Source: Panicum virgatum | Taxonomy: Eukaryota; Streptophyta; Magnoliopsida; Poales; Poaceae | Direction: 5' to 3' | Assembly: GCF_016808335.1 (NCBI RefSeq) | Contig: NC_053145.1 | Location: forward strand, 25,758,001-25,822,000 | DNA: 64,000 nucleotides | Shown here: positions 54,892-64,000 of the stretch, piece after piece | Layout: each line of letters starts with the position of its first letter | Position numbering within the stretch: the stretch's first letter is position 1 | Notes under the pieces: generated by a model | The model's database searches: none | What the model was told of the DNA's origin: nothing | What the model saw: the letters and a program-made list of their open reading frames with translations, nothing else | Position numbers and translations under genes: made by a program

Positions 54892-56900
54892 AGCCCCCGA
54901 GCTCTTCGTAGCCGAGTACTGTAGGCGTCGAGTACTTCTGAAGTCGGCTTCGAGTACTTTGAGTGCTCCATCGAGTGCTTCGAGTGATCTTCCGAGTACT
55001 TCTGGCTGCATCGAGGCTGTGAGGTGCTCAAGCTCCAAAAGTCTTCTTTTATATGGTGCGCGATGAACTCACGCTCCATATGGAGTAGCCCCCCGAGCCT
55101 TAGGTTGAATCGCAGAATCAGGCTGAGGCTCAAATCAGTCTTGAATCTTCTAGTCTTTATCTTCCAAAAATTTGAAAAATAAGACGTCGATGACACGTGT
55201 CCCGCAGCCCCCGAGCCTTGAATCCAAATTCCAAGATTTGGAATTAAGGATCCGAAAGTCGTGGCACACGGTGTAGAATTTTTCTCACCTCCGGTCTTCA
55301 CATGAGTCAACATCGAGTAGTTTTGCAGCGTCCAGCCCCTGAGCCTGTGAGACAGGCAAGCCATGGAAGCCACATCGAGTAGTTTTTGGTGTCCAGCCCC
55401 CGAGCCTGAGAGCAGGACATGCCAGCAGCACGCTCCAGGTCTGATCTCCTGTGAAACAAACATAAAAATATGTTGTAAAATGATATACAGGATATCAAGT
55501 TGGGAGTGAATCCCTGCATTGCAGAAAATGCTTGTAAAAGAACGGGAGAAAATCCCAGCATTAAAAAATGCATAGAAAACTTTGTTTCGTGTCTTGCGGT
55601 CATGTAATTTCCCCGAGCAGTTAGCCTATTACGTGTAAGCACCTGATCCCTGATAGCCGTAGCCCATAGCGCAGGGAACGTGGCCGCATGCACGCGTAGG
55701 AACATAGGCGTACAGAAGAGTCGAGGTTGGCATATGCTCCTCGAGTACTTTAGCAACCGTTGATAGAAGACAACGAAAACAGAGAAGTCGACAAGGCGAC
55801 AAATAAGATGCGCGGCGCGCATAAAGCACTCGATGAGAGTGCGGGTTGCGGACAAAAAAGTCGGCAAAAGTGTGGGTTGCGCACAAGAAAATCAGCAAAA
55901 GTGCGGGTTGCGCACAAAGCAATCGATTACGGTGTAGCCCCCGAGCGTAGGTTCGGTCAAGAGGTGTACACTAAAAAAGCAGTCGATCTTGTGAAAAAAC
56001 AAGTCAAAAAAGATATAAGAGACTTAGCTTGATTGATGCCGACTAGTCGGAGTCGGTTCCGACTAGTTATTGACAGTGCGAGGCCCGTTCTCGATTAGTT
56101 TTCTAGTCGAGAAAAGTATTCGGAGTAGTTGATGACGGGTCGAAGTTTGTCGATGCAGTGTCCCCGAGTAGTCGAAGTAGTCGCCGGAGAGTAGTCGAAG
56201 TAGCCGTAGCTGCGGCGCGAGCTGTAGTTGAAGTAGTCGATGTAGTCGCCGACGGGTCGCCGAAGGTCTTCACGAGGTTAAAGTAGTCGACGCTTGATAC
56301 TTCTTGGTAGCTTCTTGAATTGCGAGTAGCAATTTATCCCATCATTATGTTTTGACGTAGTGAGCCAAAAATAAAGTTGATGCTGTATTCTGCATCTTGT
56401 AATTCATGGAGCAATAAAAAATCGATTTTCTCCTCTGCTTGACGCTGGACACCAGCATGCTTCTCGAAGCTGGACACCAGTAGCGTAGTGCATCAAGGCT
56501 GCCGGTCGGGCAGACCTTTGATTTTGCTTCGGATTGAACAGCCGTCGATTCCAGAGTCAAGGTAGCTCACGACATGTGCTTGTAGTGCGCGGCCTTTGCT
56601 GCCATGCACGACTTGGCTTTCGAATCCGATTCCGTTAAGATTCGAACCCAAATAGAATCCGGCCACAGTATTTCTTCTTTTGCCATGGCGAGAAAATACA
56701 TGATTGCGATTTTCTTGGATCTTGATTCACACGCCGCATGCAGCTCGATCTCCAAATCAGACTTGACTTGAAGTCGCGCTCGAAATTGCTGACAGCTTTG
56801 GATTTATATGCTCGAACTTCTACTTGATTATTTGCATCTCGTCGAGAAGATTAATCTTGATAATAGGTCCTTCAAGCTCTCCCAATGATCGTGACGATCG
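54892..56900 (-). other. Interior of the mini Tat-like element
   Basis: Non-coding. Contains several CAGCCCCCGAGCCT phrases (PPT-like on the minus strand), a 31-bp repeat (listed) and a stretch rich in GTAGTCGAAGTAGTCG words at about 56155-56260. ORFs such as 54807-55463 minus follow no known family. Confidence 0.65.
55839..55925. repeat. 31-bp tandem repeat, 2.8 copies
   Basis: Units at 55839-55869 and 55870-55900 and a partial one at 55901-55925, each starting GTG(C/T)GGGTTGCG(G/C)ACAA. The inner TTGCGCAC/GTGTGGGTTGCGCAC words are partly palindromic. Confidence 0.85.
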
Positions 56901-56918
56901 GCCCCACGGTGGGCGCCA
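56901..56918 (-). other. Primer-binding site of the mini Tat-like element
   Basis: TGGCGCCCACCGTGGGGC on the minus strand, two bases from the LTR. It differs from the primer site of Tat-plus, so the two may prime from different tRNAs. Confidence 0.75.
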
Positions 56919-56920
56919 AC

Positions 56921-57346
56921 TGTCGGTACTTTTACCGCTCGCCTACCTTGGGATGTCCCAAGATAGGAGATGGTTGGTAGCAGATCGCCGAATCTGGAAC
57001 TTGAAGGTAAACACAATGACACAAGACACAAATCTAGACAGGTTCGGGCCGCCGGAATAGCGTAATACCCTACGTCCTGTGTGGTGGTTTGATATATTGC
57101 GCCCTGCGCTGGGTGTTGTGCTCTGTTGGGCAATCTAGCTGTTGGTTTTTCTTCTACCGATCTAAGTACCCGACCCTCCTTTATATAGTCCAGGGGTGGA
57201 ATTCTAGTCGGTTTACAAGGTAGAAGTACTAGGAGGATTACAAAGTAGAGTACTAGGAGGATTGCAATTTCTTCCTTCCTTGTGTGTATACGGAATCTTC
57301 CTCACATCCATGCGATGTGCACAGTCCCGTGGGCCCGGATCTGACA
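56921..57346 (-). repeat. 5' LTR of the mini Tat-like element
   Basis: TGTCGGTAC...GGATCTGACA on the plus strand. The TATATAAAGGAGGG box on the minus strand (near 57176-57189) is the likely promoter. Confidence 0.88.
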
Positions 57347-58390
57347 CTCCTTTCATGAACCATCTCTCTCCCTTATTCCTTTTTCTTTGGACATGGGCTA
57401 TCTCTCTCTCTTTTTTTTTGAATACTTGGACCTTCAAGTGTCCAACTCTCTTTTTTTTTATTTTGAATACTTGGACCTTCATGTGTCCAACTTTTTTTTT
57501 CAGCATGCTTTCTTGAGCATGTCTCTTCTTTTTTTTTTAAATTGCCCATGTCCTTTTTCTTGGAATGATAACTTGAAGAGAGTAGTCATGAATATCATGG
57601 AGTTTTATTTTGTGGGATGATATGGAAGGATGGGTGAAATGTTCTTGCGCAACTTCAAGTGTAGAAGTTGGCAATTATGTGCGGAGTGTACCTGATCTTG
57701 ATCATGGGAGTATGAAATGTATCTCACAAAGGGTCACAACAATTTGACAAAGCCCAATGAAAAAACAAGTTGCATATGTGGAGTGTTTTCAATTTTGAAC
57801 AGCATATGGCTTTGGATAGGAATTTCATAAATATTTAGGAGCCATGCTATTGAGTTTTTTTATTTTATAAAAAAATCACAAGTACTTTGCAGGGAAGAGT
57901 TAGGTTCCATTCGTTCAACCATATATCAAGAGTTAATTATTAGATAGCATGGGTTCCCTATCAAATTTCAGTTCACAAGAACAAGGTGAAAGTCAAGGAA
58001 TAAAGAGTATGCAAGTTTATCATGAAGTGTATGGAGTGCAAAAGCATTTTTTTTAATTATCAGTTTTTAAACTCTCAAGTAAGTAGGGAGGTGTATGAGT
58101 GTGGGAATGCAAACCAGCGTGTGTGTCGAAGCAAACGTTGTAGGGTCTTTCCAAGGTTTGGCCGACCCTAGGGGTTGGCTGACCCCTTGGTTGAGCCTTC
58201 AGATCTTGCTTTGATCGTGGTGCCCGGTGCTGGTCCGTGCCTGAGTTCTGGGGGGTACTCCCCCACACTTATTCACTTGTACCTGTTTTATTTGACACAA
58301 AGAAAAACAAAGGCAAATCTCTGCATGTTTGAAAAACCGGGGAGCGCAACAATTTATTGGATTATATATATATACATATTTATTTATTTT

Positions 58391-60069
58391 TTAAGAAAGA
58401 AGATTGAAATCAATTAAATTAATTACGTCTATTTCTTCCTTTGGATTTAAGGGCTCAAGGAAAACTTTTAAGCGTTGACCATTTACCTTGAAAACCTTAC
58501 TGTTGTCATCTTGGATTGTGATTGCTCCATGTGAAGATGCGTGGATAATGGTGTATGTCCCATCCCATTTGCTTCGAAGTTTTCCTTGCCCAAAGAGCTT
58601 GACCCTGGAATTAAAAAGTAATACCTTGTCTCCTATCTTGAATTCCTTGGGTCTGATTCTCTTGCCGTGCCATCTCTTAGTTCTGTCCTTATAGATCTTG
58701 ACACTGTGGTAGGCTTTTTCCATCCATTCTTCCAGCTGGGATAGTTGGATCTTCCTGTTTCTTCCTGCCATCTTATTGTCCATGTTCCATGTTTGGATAG
58801 CCCAGTGAGCTCTGTGTTCTAGCTCGACTGGTAGATGGCAGGTTTTACCATAAACCAGCTGGTACGGTGACATGCCTATGGGGGTTTTGTAAGCTGTTCT
58901 GTATGCCCAGAGTGCATCAGGCAGCTTATTTTTCCATCCCTTCCCCATTTCATTCACCGTTTTCTGTAGGATGTTCTTGATCTGTTTGTTGGAGGTTTCT
59001 GCCTGCCTGCTGGTCTGTGGGTGATATAGAGTCGCGATGTTATGCTTTACCCCAAGCTCTTTCAGGAAGTTCCGGAAGGTCTGATTAATAAAATGAGACC
59101 CTCCGTCACTTATGACCATCCTTGGAGTCCCGAAGCATGGGAAGATGATCTCATGAAATATTTTACGGGCATGCTTGGCATCAGCAGCTCTGCATGGTAG
59201 AGCCTCAACCCACTTCGACACGTAGTCGACGGCGACCAGGATGTATTCACAGTCTTTTGACTTTGGGAATGACCCCATGAAATCAATGCCCCAGACATCA
59301 AATAGCTCAACTTGAAAATTGGAGTGGAGGGGCATTGCATCTCGGGGGGTAATGCCACCTTGCAACTGGCATTTTCTGCACCTCATGATGAAGTTTCGGG
59401 TGTCCTCCTACATTGATGGCCAGTAGAAACCACTTTGCCATATTTTCACCTGGGTGCGAAATACACCATAGTGGCCTCCATATGGTGCGGAGTGGCACTT
59501 CTCAATGATTTGGATCCCTTCAGCTATCGGTACACATCTTCTAAGCAGGCCATCTGAGCATACCCAGTATAGGTATGGATTGTCCCACAAGTGGCGTCTG
59601 CTCTCGTACAACAGCTTCTTTTTGTTTTCCCCCGGTGGTACGTATCCTGAAACCATGAAATTCACAATGTTCACATACCACGGGTTTGAATCTGTCACCT
59701 TTAGTAGCATGTCGTCGCGTAGAAAATCATTGATGGGAAGATCCTGCATGTTAGTGATAGGCATACGCGACAAATGATCAGCAATAGTATTTTCTACTCC
59801 CTTTTTATCTTTTATTTCCAAGTCGAATTCTTGGAGTAGTAAGATCCACCTTAGCAAGCGTGGTTTAGCATCTTTCTTGGTGAGCAAGTATTTTAAAGCA
59901 GCATGATCGGTGAACACAATAACTTTTGCTCCAACCAAGTAAGATCTAAACTTATCAATTGCAAACACAACAGCCAGGAGTTCTTTTTCAGTTGTTGCAT
60001 AATTCAATTGAGCTCCTGACAAAGTTTTACTTGCATAGGCGATTGCATGATGCTTTTTATCATTTGTTT
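58391..60069 (-). pseudogene. Athila-3 pol: RNase H and integrase, one nonsense codon
   Basis: On the minus strand one frame runs from the Tat-3 insertion point to a stop at 58391, interrupted only by TAG at about 59405-59407, where Athila-1 encodes Tyr (YWPSM-Y-ED). It begins in RNase H ([13 protein letters not shown] next to the break, [12 protein letters not shown]). The integrase HHCC motif is [12 protein letters not shown] and CRKCQLQGG. The catalytic residues are in [24 protein letters not shown] and [10 protein letters not shown], all retained. The C-terminal domain ends LIDFNLLS. This is the least damaged integrase in the window. The RT part is cut off at 60069. Confidence 0.88.
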
Positions 60070-60484
60070 TGTCAGAACCTGGGAAGCGGGACTGTCACAG
60101 GCGTAGAATGTTCTAGATTAAGGGATAGTTCATGGATGTACCTTACCTCTTTTGTAACTACCCGATTAGTCATAGAACTAGCTGCAGTACAAGGAAACTA
60201 CCCGATCGTGTTGTATTAGGACTCCAACCATACTCAGCTAGGACTTTCCATGTAACCATGTCCCCCCGGATATATAAGGGCGGGCAGGGACCCCCTCGAA
60301 AATCATCAACACCTAAAGCAATACAAACCACCACACAGGACGTAGGATATTACGCAAACTCGCGGCCCGAACCTGTCTAAATCTTTGTGTTCCTTGCACC
60401 ATCGAGTTCCAGAGCCGTTGATGCCTACCTACAAACCATACTGCTAAGGGTATCCCTGAGTAGGCTTGGCGGTAAACACCGACA
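60070..60484 (+). repeat. 5' LTR of Tat-3
   Basis: 415 bp, TGTCAGAACCTGGG...CCGACA, aligned over its full length with the Tat-plus LTRs. Confidence 0.92.
60271..60278 (+). promoter_or_regulatory. TATA box in Tat-3 LTR
   Basis: TATATAAG in CCGGATATATAAGGGCGGG, as in Tat-plus. Confidence 0.7.
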
Positions 60485-60486
60485 GC

Positions 60487-60504
60487 TAGCGCACCAGGTA
60501 GGGG
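60487..60504 (+). other. Primer-binding site of Tat-3
   Basis: TAGCGCACCAGGTAGGGG, two bases after the LTR. Two differences from the site of Tat-plus. Confidence 0.7.
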
Positions 60505-60540
60505 AATCGGCGAGTTCATCGGCCACCTTCGCTTTCAGCA

Positions 60541-61481
60541 CCATGATGCCTCCCTGAGGCGCCGCCTTCATCTTCGGCTCTTGGGTCTGCGTCGCTAATG
60601 GATCGGGCGGATTCTACAGCCACCTAACCAACTCTCCCACACTGAAGATCTCTAAGTCAGAAGATTCCAACAAGCTCGCCAAATCTTGCGATCGCGGCTT
60701 CACGTTGCTTCCTGACCTCACCAAGGAGATCGAGGCGAAACTCGAAGACAATTCGAGTTCTACTCGGACTCAAATTGATCTCAGACCAAAATCTACTCGG
60801 ATTGAGACTCTACTTGCGCAACCCATCTTTGGTCTGCACAACTCATCGTCTACTTACAAACAAATGATTAGATCCTTCTATGAAAATAGCTTGGATCGTT
60901 TACTTCACGCCGAAAACCAATCAGTCACCGCTAGCTGGGAGACACCCGTTTTTGACGTATACCTAGATCCAGTCAAGTCACCTCAAGACAACCTGGATTT
61001 CATCATCAATGCACTGGCCAAGATCCAACTCAAATCTTGCGGAAGCCACACCCTCGCAGAACTACTCGACAACCTGCGAGAAGTCGCCAGCATTGAGGAT
61101 CTCACGTTTCAACACAACGCTCCCCTCGTAACCGAGAGGGAAACTGGGTCTGGAGAAACTATCTTAGCTGATTACGAGTTAGACCTGGAAAGCTTCTCTC
61201 ACGAACATTTGGTTCCTATGATCATCCAACCTGGAGGTGCTCCTAGTCATCACGATCCAAACGAAACCGTGGATCAGATCTCAGCAGACAATCTGACCCA
61301 AGACGCTCCAGCAGACGAAGATGAATCCACTCGCACAGCCCGCAGGGCAAGGAATCAATGCAAAGAGAAGCACAAGACTCGTGCGGCCGAACGTGCTCGT
61401 ATTACACCATGCAACCTCAACGACGAATTCAATAATGTTGCGGATCCTGTCTTCAGGACACCAATCACTGCGATGACATAA
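60541..61481 (+). pseudogene. Tat-3 ORF1 (gag N-terminal region)
   Basis: Near 60541 ATGATGCCTCCC is followed by TGA, and coding resumes as FGSWVCVANGSGGFYSHL, homologous to the start of the Tat-plus gag-like ORF. The open frame from 60705 runs 258 codons to a TAA at 61479-61481. It is hydrophilic, with a basic C-terminal part (TARRARNQCKEKHKTRAAER). No enzymatic motif. It is probably the N-terminal extension of the gag polyprotein. Confidence 0.7.
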
Positions 61482-61496
61482 GCAACCCTGCGACTC

Positions 61497-62320
61497 ATGA
61501 CGATACCCCGGAATCCAGAGTTAGAGCGAGTCATAAATCTCACCAAGAATGCCGTTGAACAACTCGAGAGACGGAACCCATTGTCCTCACTCCACGACAC
61601 GCGATCAAGGGCCACAGCAACAGTCATACCTCAGGCGAGCCGTACTCCCGGAGGCTGCAATCATCAACAACAGCCGGAACAGCAAAACCAAAAGAATCAG
61701 GAAGACCAGGAAGCTGCGAGCAGTCATCGCCCCAGGGGTGGCCAAGCACAAGTAAACCAAGCTCTTGGGCCTCAGCCAAACCACAACAACAACCGTGGGC
61801 ACAACAGGGAAGAGGTAGCCGATTCCATCGTGGACGTATGGGATATCATCAACGCAAGACGCAGAGCATAGCTTGCGGACAATTCCGATTGCTTCTAAGC
61901 CCTGAGCAGGGCTTTCGACAACATCGAGTACCCGAAGGACTTCGAGCCTACGAACATCCAAAAGTATGACAGTAAGCAAGACACTGCTCAATGGTTACGT
62001 TTATACTCGACCGCTATTAGTGTTGCAGGTGGAGATACCAACACCAAGGTCCTCTACCTTCCGATGGCCCTCGAGCCCGCACCCCAGACGTGGCTCGAGA
62101 GCTTGGCGCGTAAGTCAATCCACTCGTGGGAGGACCTCAAGAAGGCATTCGTCGACAACTTCCAAGGGTCGCTGCACCGAGTAGCTACTCGCCACGCCCT
62201 GTCCATGATCAAGCAGGAGCAAGGCGAGTCGATCAGATCCTACGTCAAGCACTTCTTCGACACAAGAGCTACCATCCCCAACGTCGCCGACGACGACGTC
62301 ATCGACTACTTCCAAAGCGG
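61497..62320 (+). pseudogene. Tat-3 gag core
   Basis: A Gln/Asn-rich linker ORF (61497-61871, 124 codons) precedes the capsid region. This starts near 61910 with RAFDNIEYPKDFEPTNIQKY, then AQWLRLYSTAISVAGGD, YLPMALEPAPQTWLESL and SWEDLKKAFVDNFQG, the retrotransposon gag signature. A stop near 61898 and a frame change separate linker and capsid. After DDDVIDYFQSGIT (about 62320) the sequence passes directly into RT. The zinc knuckle, the protease and the RT N-terminus are therefore deleted in frame. Confidence 0.82.
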
Positions 62321-63010
62321 CATCACTGTGTTCGTCAAGAAAAAGAACAACAACAAGTGGAGGATGTGCGTCGACTACACTGATCTAAACAAGCATTGCC
62401 CAAAGGATCCTTTTGGGCTACCATGCATTGATCAAGTGATCGACTCGACAGCAGGATTTGACCTATTATCCTTCCTCGACTGCTATTCAGGGTACCATCA
62501 GATCACCCTGAAACAAGAAGACCAAATTAAGACGGCCTTCATCACACCTTACGGGGCATACGCCTACAAGACCATGTCCTTTGGGTTGAAGAACGCTGGT
62601 GCTATCTACCAGCGCGCGATATAGCTGTGCTTCGCCGATCAGCTACATCGCAATGTTCTAGCTTATGTTGACAACGTGGTTATCAAAACAAAAACCTAGG
62701 ATCAATTTATTACTGACTTGGAAGAGACCTTCAACAGCCTTCGAAAATTCCGCTGGAAGCTTAATCCAACCAAGTGCGTCTTTGGCATGCCCTCTGGAAA
62801 ACTACTCGGATTCATTGTCAGCAACCGAGGAATTGAAGCTAATCCAGAGAAGATCAATGCCATCATGGCCATGGATGCTCCAGCCACCATCAAGGATGTT
62901 CAGAAGCTTACAGGCTGCATGGCAGCCTTAAATAGATTCTTGTCCAGCCTTGGCAAACGGGGCATACCCTTCTTCAAGCTCTTAAAGCGACAAGATAAAT
63001 TCGAGTAGAC
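62321..63010 (+). pseudogene. Tat-3 reverse transcriptase
   Basis: Follows gag without a break: FVKKKNNNKWRMCVDYTDLN, HCPKDPFGLP, LLSFLDCYSGYHQI and YKTMSFGLKNAGAIYQRAI, then a TAG at 62622 where Gln is usual. The catalytic box reads AYVDNVVIKTK, so the second Asp of YVDD is Asn. A second TAG lies near 62697. The thumb and connection continue as LNPTKCVFGMPSGKLLGF and TGCMAALNRFLSSLGKRG. Stops, the catalytic change and the missing N-terminus rule out activity. Confidence 0.85.
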
Positions 63011-63400
63011 TACAGAAGCTGCGGAAGCACTCGAGAACCTCAAGCATCACCTCCAGTCACCGCCGGTCCTGACTGCTCCACTACATGGCGAGGAACTACT
63101 CCTCTATATCGCTGCAACTACTCATGTGGTCAATACGGCAATAGTAGTCGAATGCCCGGAGGAAGGTCACGCCTATGGCGTCCAGAGACCAGTTTACTTC
63201 ATCAGCGAAGTACTCTCTGAATCAAAAGTTAGATATCCATCAATTCAGAAACTTCTGTATGGAATTCTAATCACCTCCAGGAAACTCCAGCATTATTTCG
63301 ACGAGTACAAGATCTCAGTGATAACTGACTTCCCATTGGGGGATATACTCCACAATCGGGACGCCACTGGACGGATTTCAAAGTGAGCAGTTGAACTGGG
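63011..63400 (+). pseudogene. Tat-3 first RNase H (degenerate)
   Basis: Starts after a TAG (Trp position) at about 63006. PPVLTAPLHGEELLLYIAAT, then PVYFISEVLSESKVRYPSIQ and RKLQHYFDEYKISVITDFPL follow the usual order of the RT-linked RNase H. The domain is thought to have lost catalytic function in the Tat lineage. A TGA near 63384 replaces the Trp of KWAVELG. Confidence 0.78.
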
Positions 63401-63500
63401 AGCCTTGGAGGTCAACTTCAAGCCAAGAATAGCAATCAAGTCACAGGCACTTGTCGACTTCTTAGCTGAATGGCGGGAAAATCAGATTCCAGCACCTCAT

Positions 63501-63960
63501 AACGTTCCAGAGCATTGGGTAATGTACTTTGACGGCTCACTCAAGCTCGACGGAGGCGGCGCGGGAGTCTATTCATCTCCTCCAAGGGAGAGCAACTGAA
63601 GTATCTGTTCCAAATCCTGTTCAAGGTTTCCAACAACAAAGCTGAATATGAGGCACTGCTACATGGTCTTCGACTAGCAGTTTCTCTTGGCATCAAGCGA
63701 CTACTCGTTTACGGCGATTCCCTACTCGTTGTACAACAAGTAAAAAAGGAATGGGACATCAACAAGGATACCATGGACACATATATTGAAGAAATCAGAG
63801 AGCTCGAAAACAAATTCTCAGGATTGGAAATCCACCACGTCGATCGCGACAACAACATGGGAGCCGATGTCCTTTCCAAGCTTGGATCCACCCGAGCAGC
63901 TGTTCCACCGGGAGTCTTTGTCCATGAACTTCATCATCCATCAGTCAAGGTACCAAGCCA
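63501..63960 (+). pseudogene. Tat-3 archaeal-type RNase H (aRNH)
   Basis: WVMYFDGSLKLDGGGAG opens the second RNase H. After a one-base shift near 63570 the domain continues with SNNKAEYEALLHGLRLAVSL, LLVYGDSLLVVQQVKKEW and HHVDRDNNMGADVLSKLGS. The four acidic catalytic residues (D in YFDGS, E in AEYEAL, D in YGDS, D in NMGAD) are all present. This domain marks the Tat lineage among plant Ty3/gypsy elements. The linker towards integrase begins before the window ends. Confidence 0.85.
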
Positions 63961-64000
63961 ACAAGTTGCTGACATGGAGGCCACGGCTACAATCAGAGAA

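Larger units (their letters stand above)
54463..57346 (-). mobile_element. Mini Tat-like non-autonomous LTR element, 2884 bp
   Basis: LTRs at 54463-54891 (429 bp) and 56921-57346 (426 bp) with a duplication ctcct (54458-54462, 57347-57351). The primer site lies beside the right LTR on the minus strand and the polypurine tract AGAGCTCGGGGGCT beside the left LTR, so it runs right to left. The interior (2029 bp) has no gag or pol. It shares with Tat-plus the LTR start TGTCAGA(C/T)CCGGG, the polypurine tract and the following GGTTGAATCGCAGAATC region, so it belongs to the same group. Two substitutions at the left LTR edge (TGTCGG to TTTTGG) are visible. Confidence 0.88.
53964..58390 (-). other. 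3' untranslated region of Athila-3
   Basis: AT-rich, non-coding, reverse complement of the Athila-1 3' UTR. The part outside the mini-element is 53964-54462 and 57352-58390. Contains the TTGGACAC(A/T)TGAAGGTCCAA-type duplication near 57428-57492 and poly-T runs. No env-like ORF. Confidence 0.75.
52774..60069 (-). mobile_element. Athila-3: minus-strand Athila, 3' half, with two insertions
   Basis: 3' LTR at 52774-53963, 3' UTR 53964-58390 (split by the mini-element 54463-57346), then integrase, RNase H and RT up to 60069, where Tat-3 inserted. The 5' half would lie right of the window. It entered exon 7 of the antisense gene of Tat-minus B. The left 5 bp are agttg (52769-52773), and the right duplication cannot be seen. 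Confidence 0.87.
60070..64000 (+). mobile_element. Tat-3: pol-bearing Tat element, 5' part
   Basis: 5' LTR (60070-60484), primer site, ORF1, gag core fused to RT, RNase H and an archaeal-type second RNase H. Integrase and the 3' LTR would follow beyond the window. The extra RNase H is a hallmark of the Tat lineage. Shared LTR, PBS and ORF1 start make it a plausible source family for the proteins that moved Tat-plus and Tat-minus, although this copy is itself dead. The left flanking 5 bp are tgttt (60065-60069). Confidence 0.87.

Overview
The window is plant nuclear DNA, most likely from a grass (Poaceae). The evidence is one recognisable host exon (first coding exon of the PAF1-complex subunit CTR9, minus strand, 761-901), the GC-rich 5' exon style, and an almost continuous stack of nested Ty3/gypsy LTR retrotransposons of the Athila and Tat lineages. 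I see no bacterial or organellar gene and no rRNA or tRNA gene. Species cannot be decided from this sequence alone.

Layout, left to right. 1-1430: CTR9 exon 1 with part of intron 1, its 5' flank, and a 200-bp MITE-like element. 2127-9256: a complete non-autonomous Tat-type element (Tat-plus; LTRs 416/414 bp, TSD ctatc) inserted in old LTR debris. 9438-34588: the 3' part of a minus-strand Athila element (Athila-2), split by a plus-strand Athila (Athila-1, 10999-32066). The 5' LTR of Athila-1 is itself split by a 3952-bp solo LTR (11855-15806, TSD ggtat) and by a 9552-bp coding-free LTR element (16043-25594, minus strand, TSD aagac). 34589-40311: a minus-strand Tat-type element (Tat-minus) split by a 3315-bp solo LTR (35771-39085, TSD caacg). 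From 40312 the order repeats: Tat-plus 3' part, Athila-2, Tat-minus. This is a tandem duplicate (copy B) that lacks the later insertions of copy A. Copy B is interrupted at 52774 by a third Athila (minus strand). That element carries a 2884-bp Tat-like mini-element (54463-57346, TSD ctcct) in its 3' UTR, and its RT region is split at 60070 by a plus-strand, pol-bearing Tat element (Tat-3) that runs off the window.

How the parts relate. Tat-3 carries gag, RT, RNase H and the extra archaeal-type RNase H typical of the Tat lineage. Tat-plus, Tat-minus and the mini-element lack pol and would have depended on such a partner. The non-autonomous Tat elements also carry a second gene of the PF04195 (Transposase_28) family on the strand opposite to their LTRs. 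It has its own TATA box and, in the best copy (49875-52773), seven exons with clean GT/AG borders. Because it is antisense, its introns are invisible to splicing of the genomic RNA. That is the most interesting arrangement in the window.

Order of events inferred from nesting, empty sites and by-eye LTR differences: Tat-plus inserted; a composite unit of about 9-10 kb or more was tandemly duplicated; Athila-1, the solo LTR in Tat-minus A and Athila-3 then inserted into single copies; finally the elements inside Athila-1 and Athila-3 arrived. All retroelement genes seen here are broken by stops, frameshifts, deletions or insertions.
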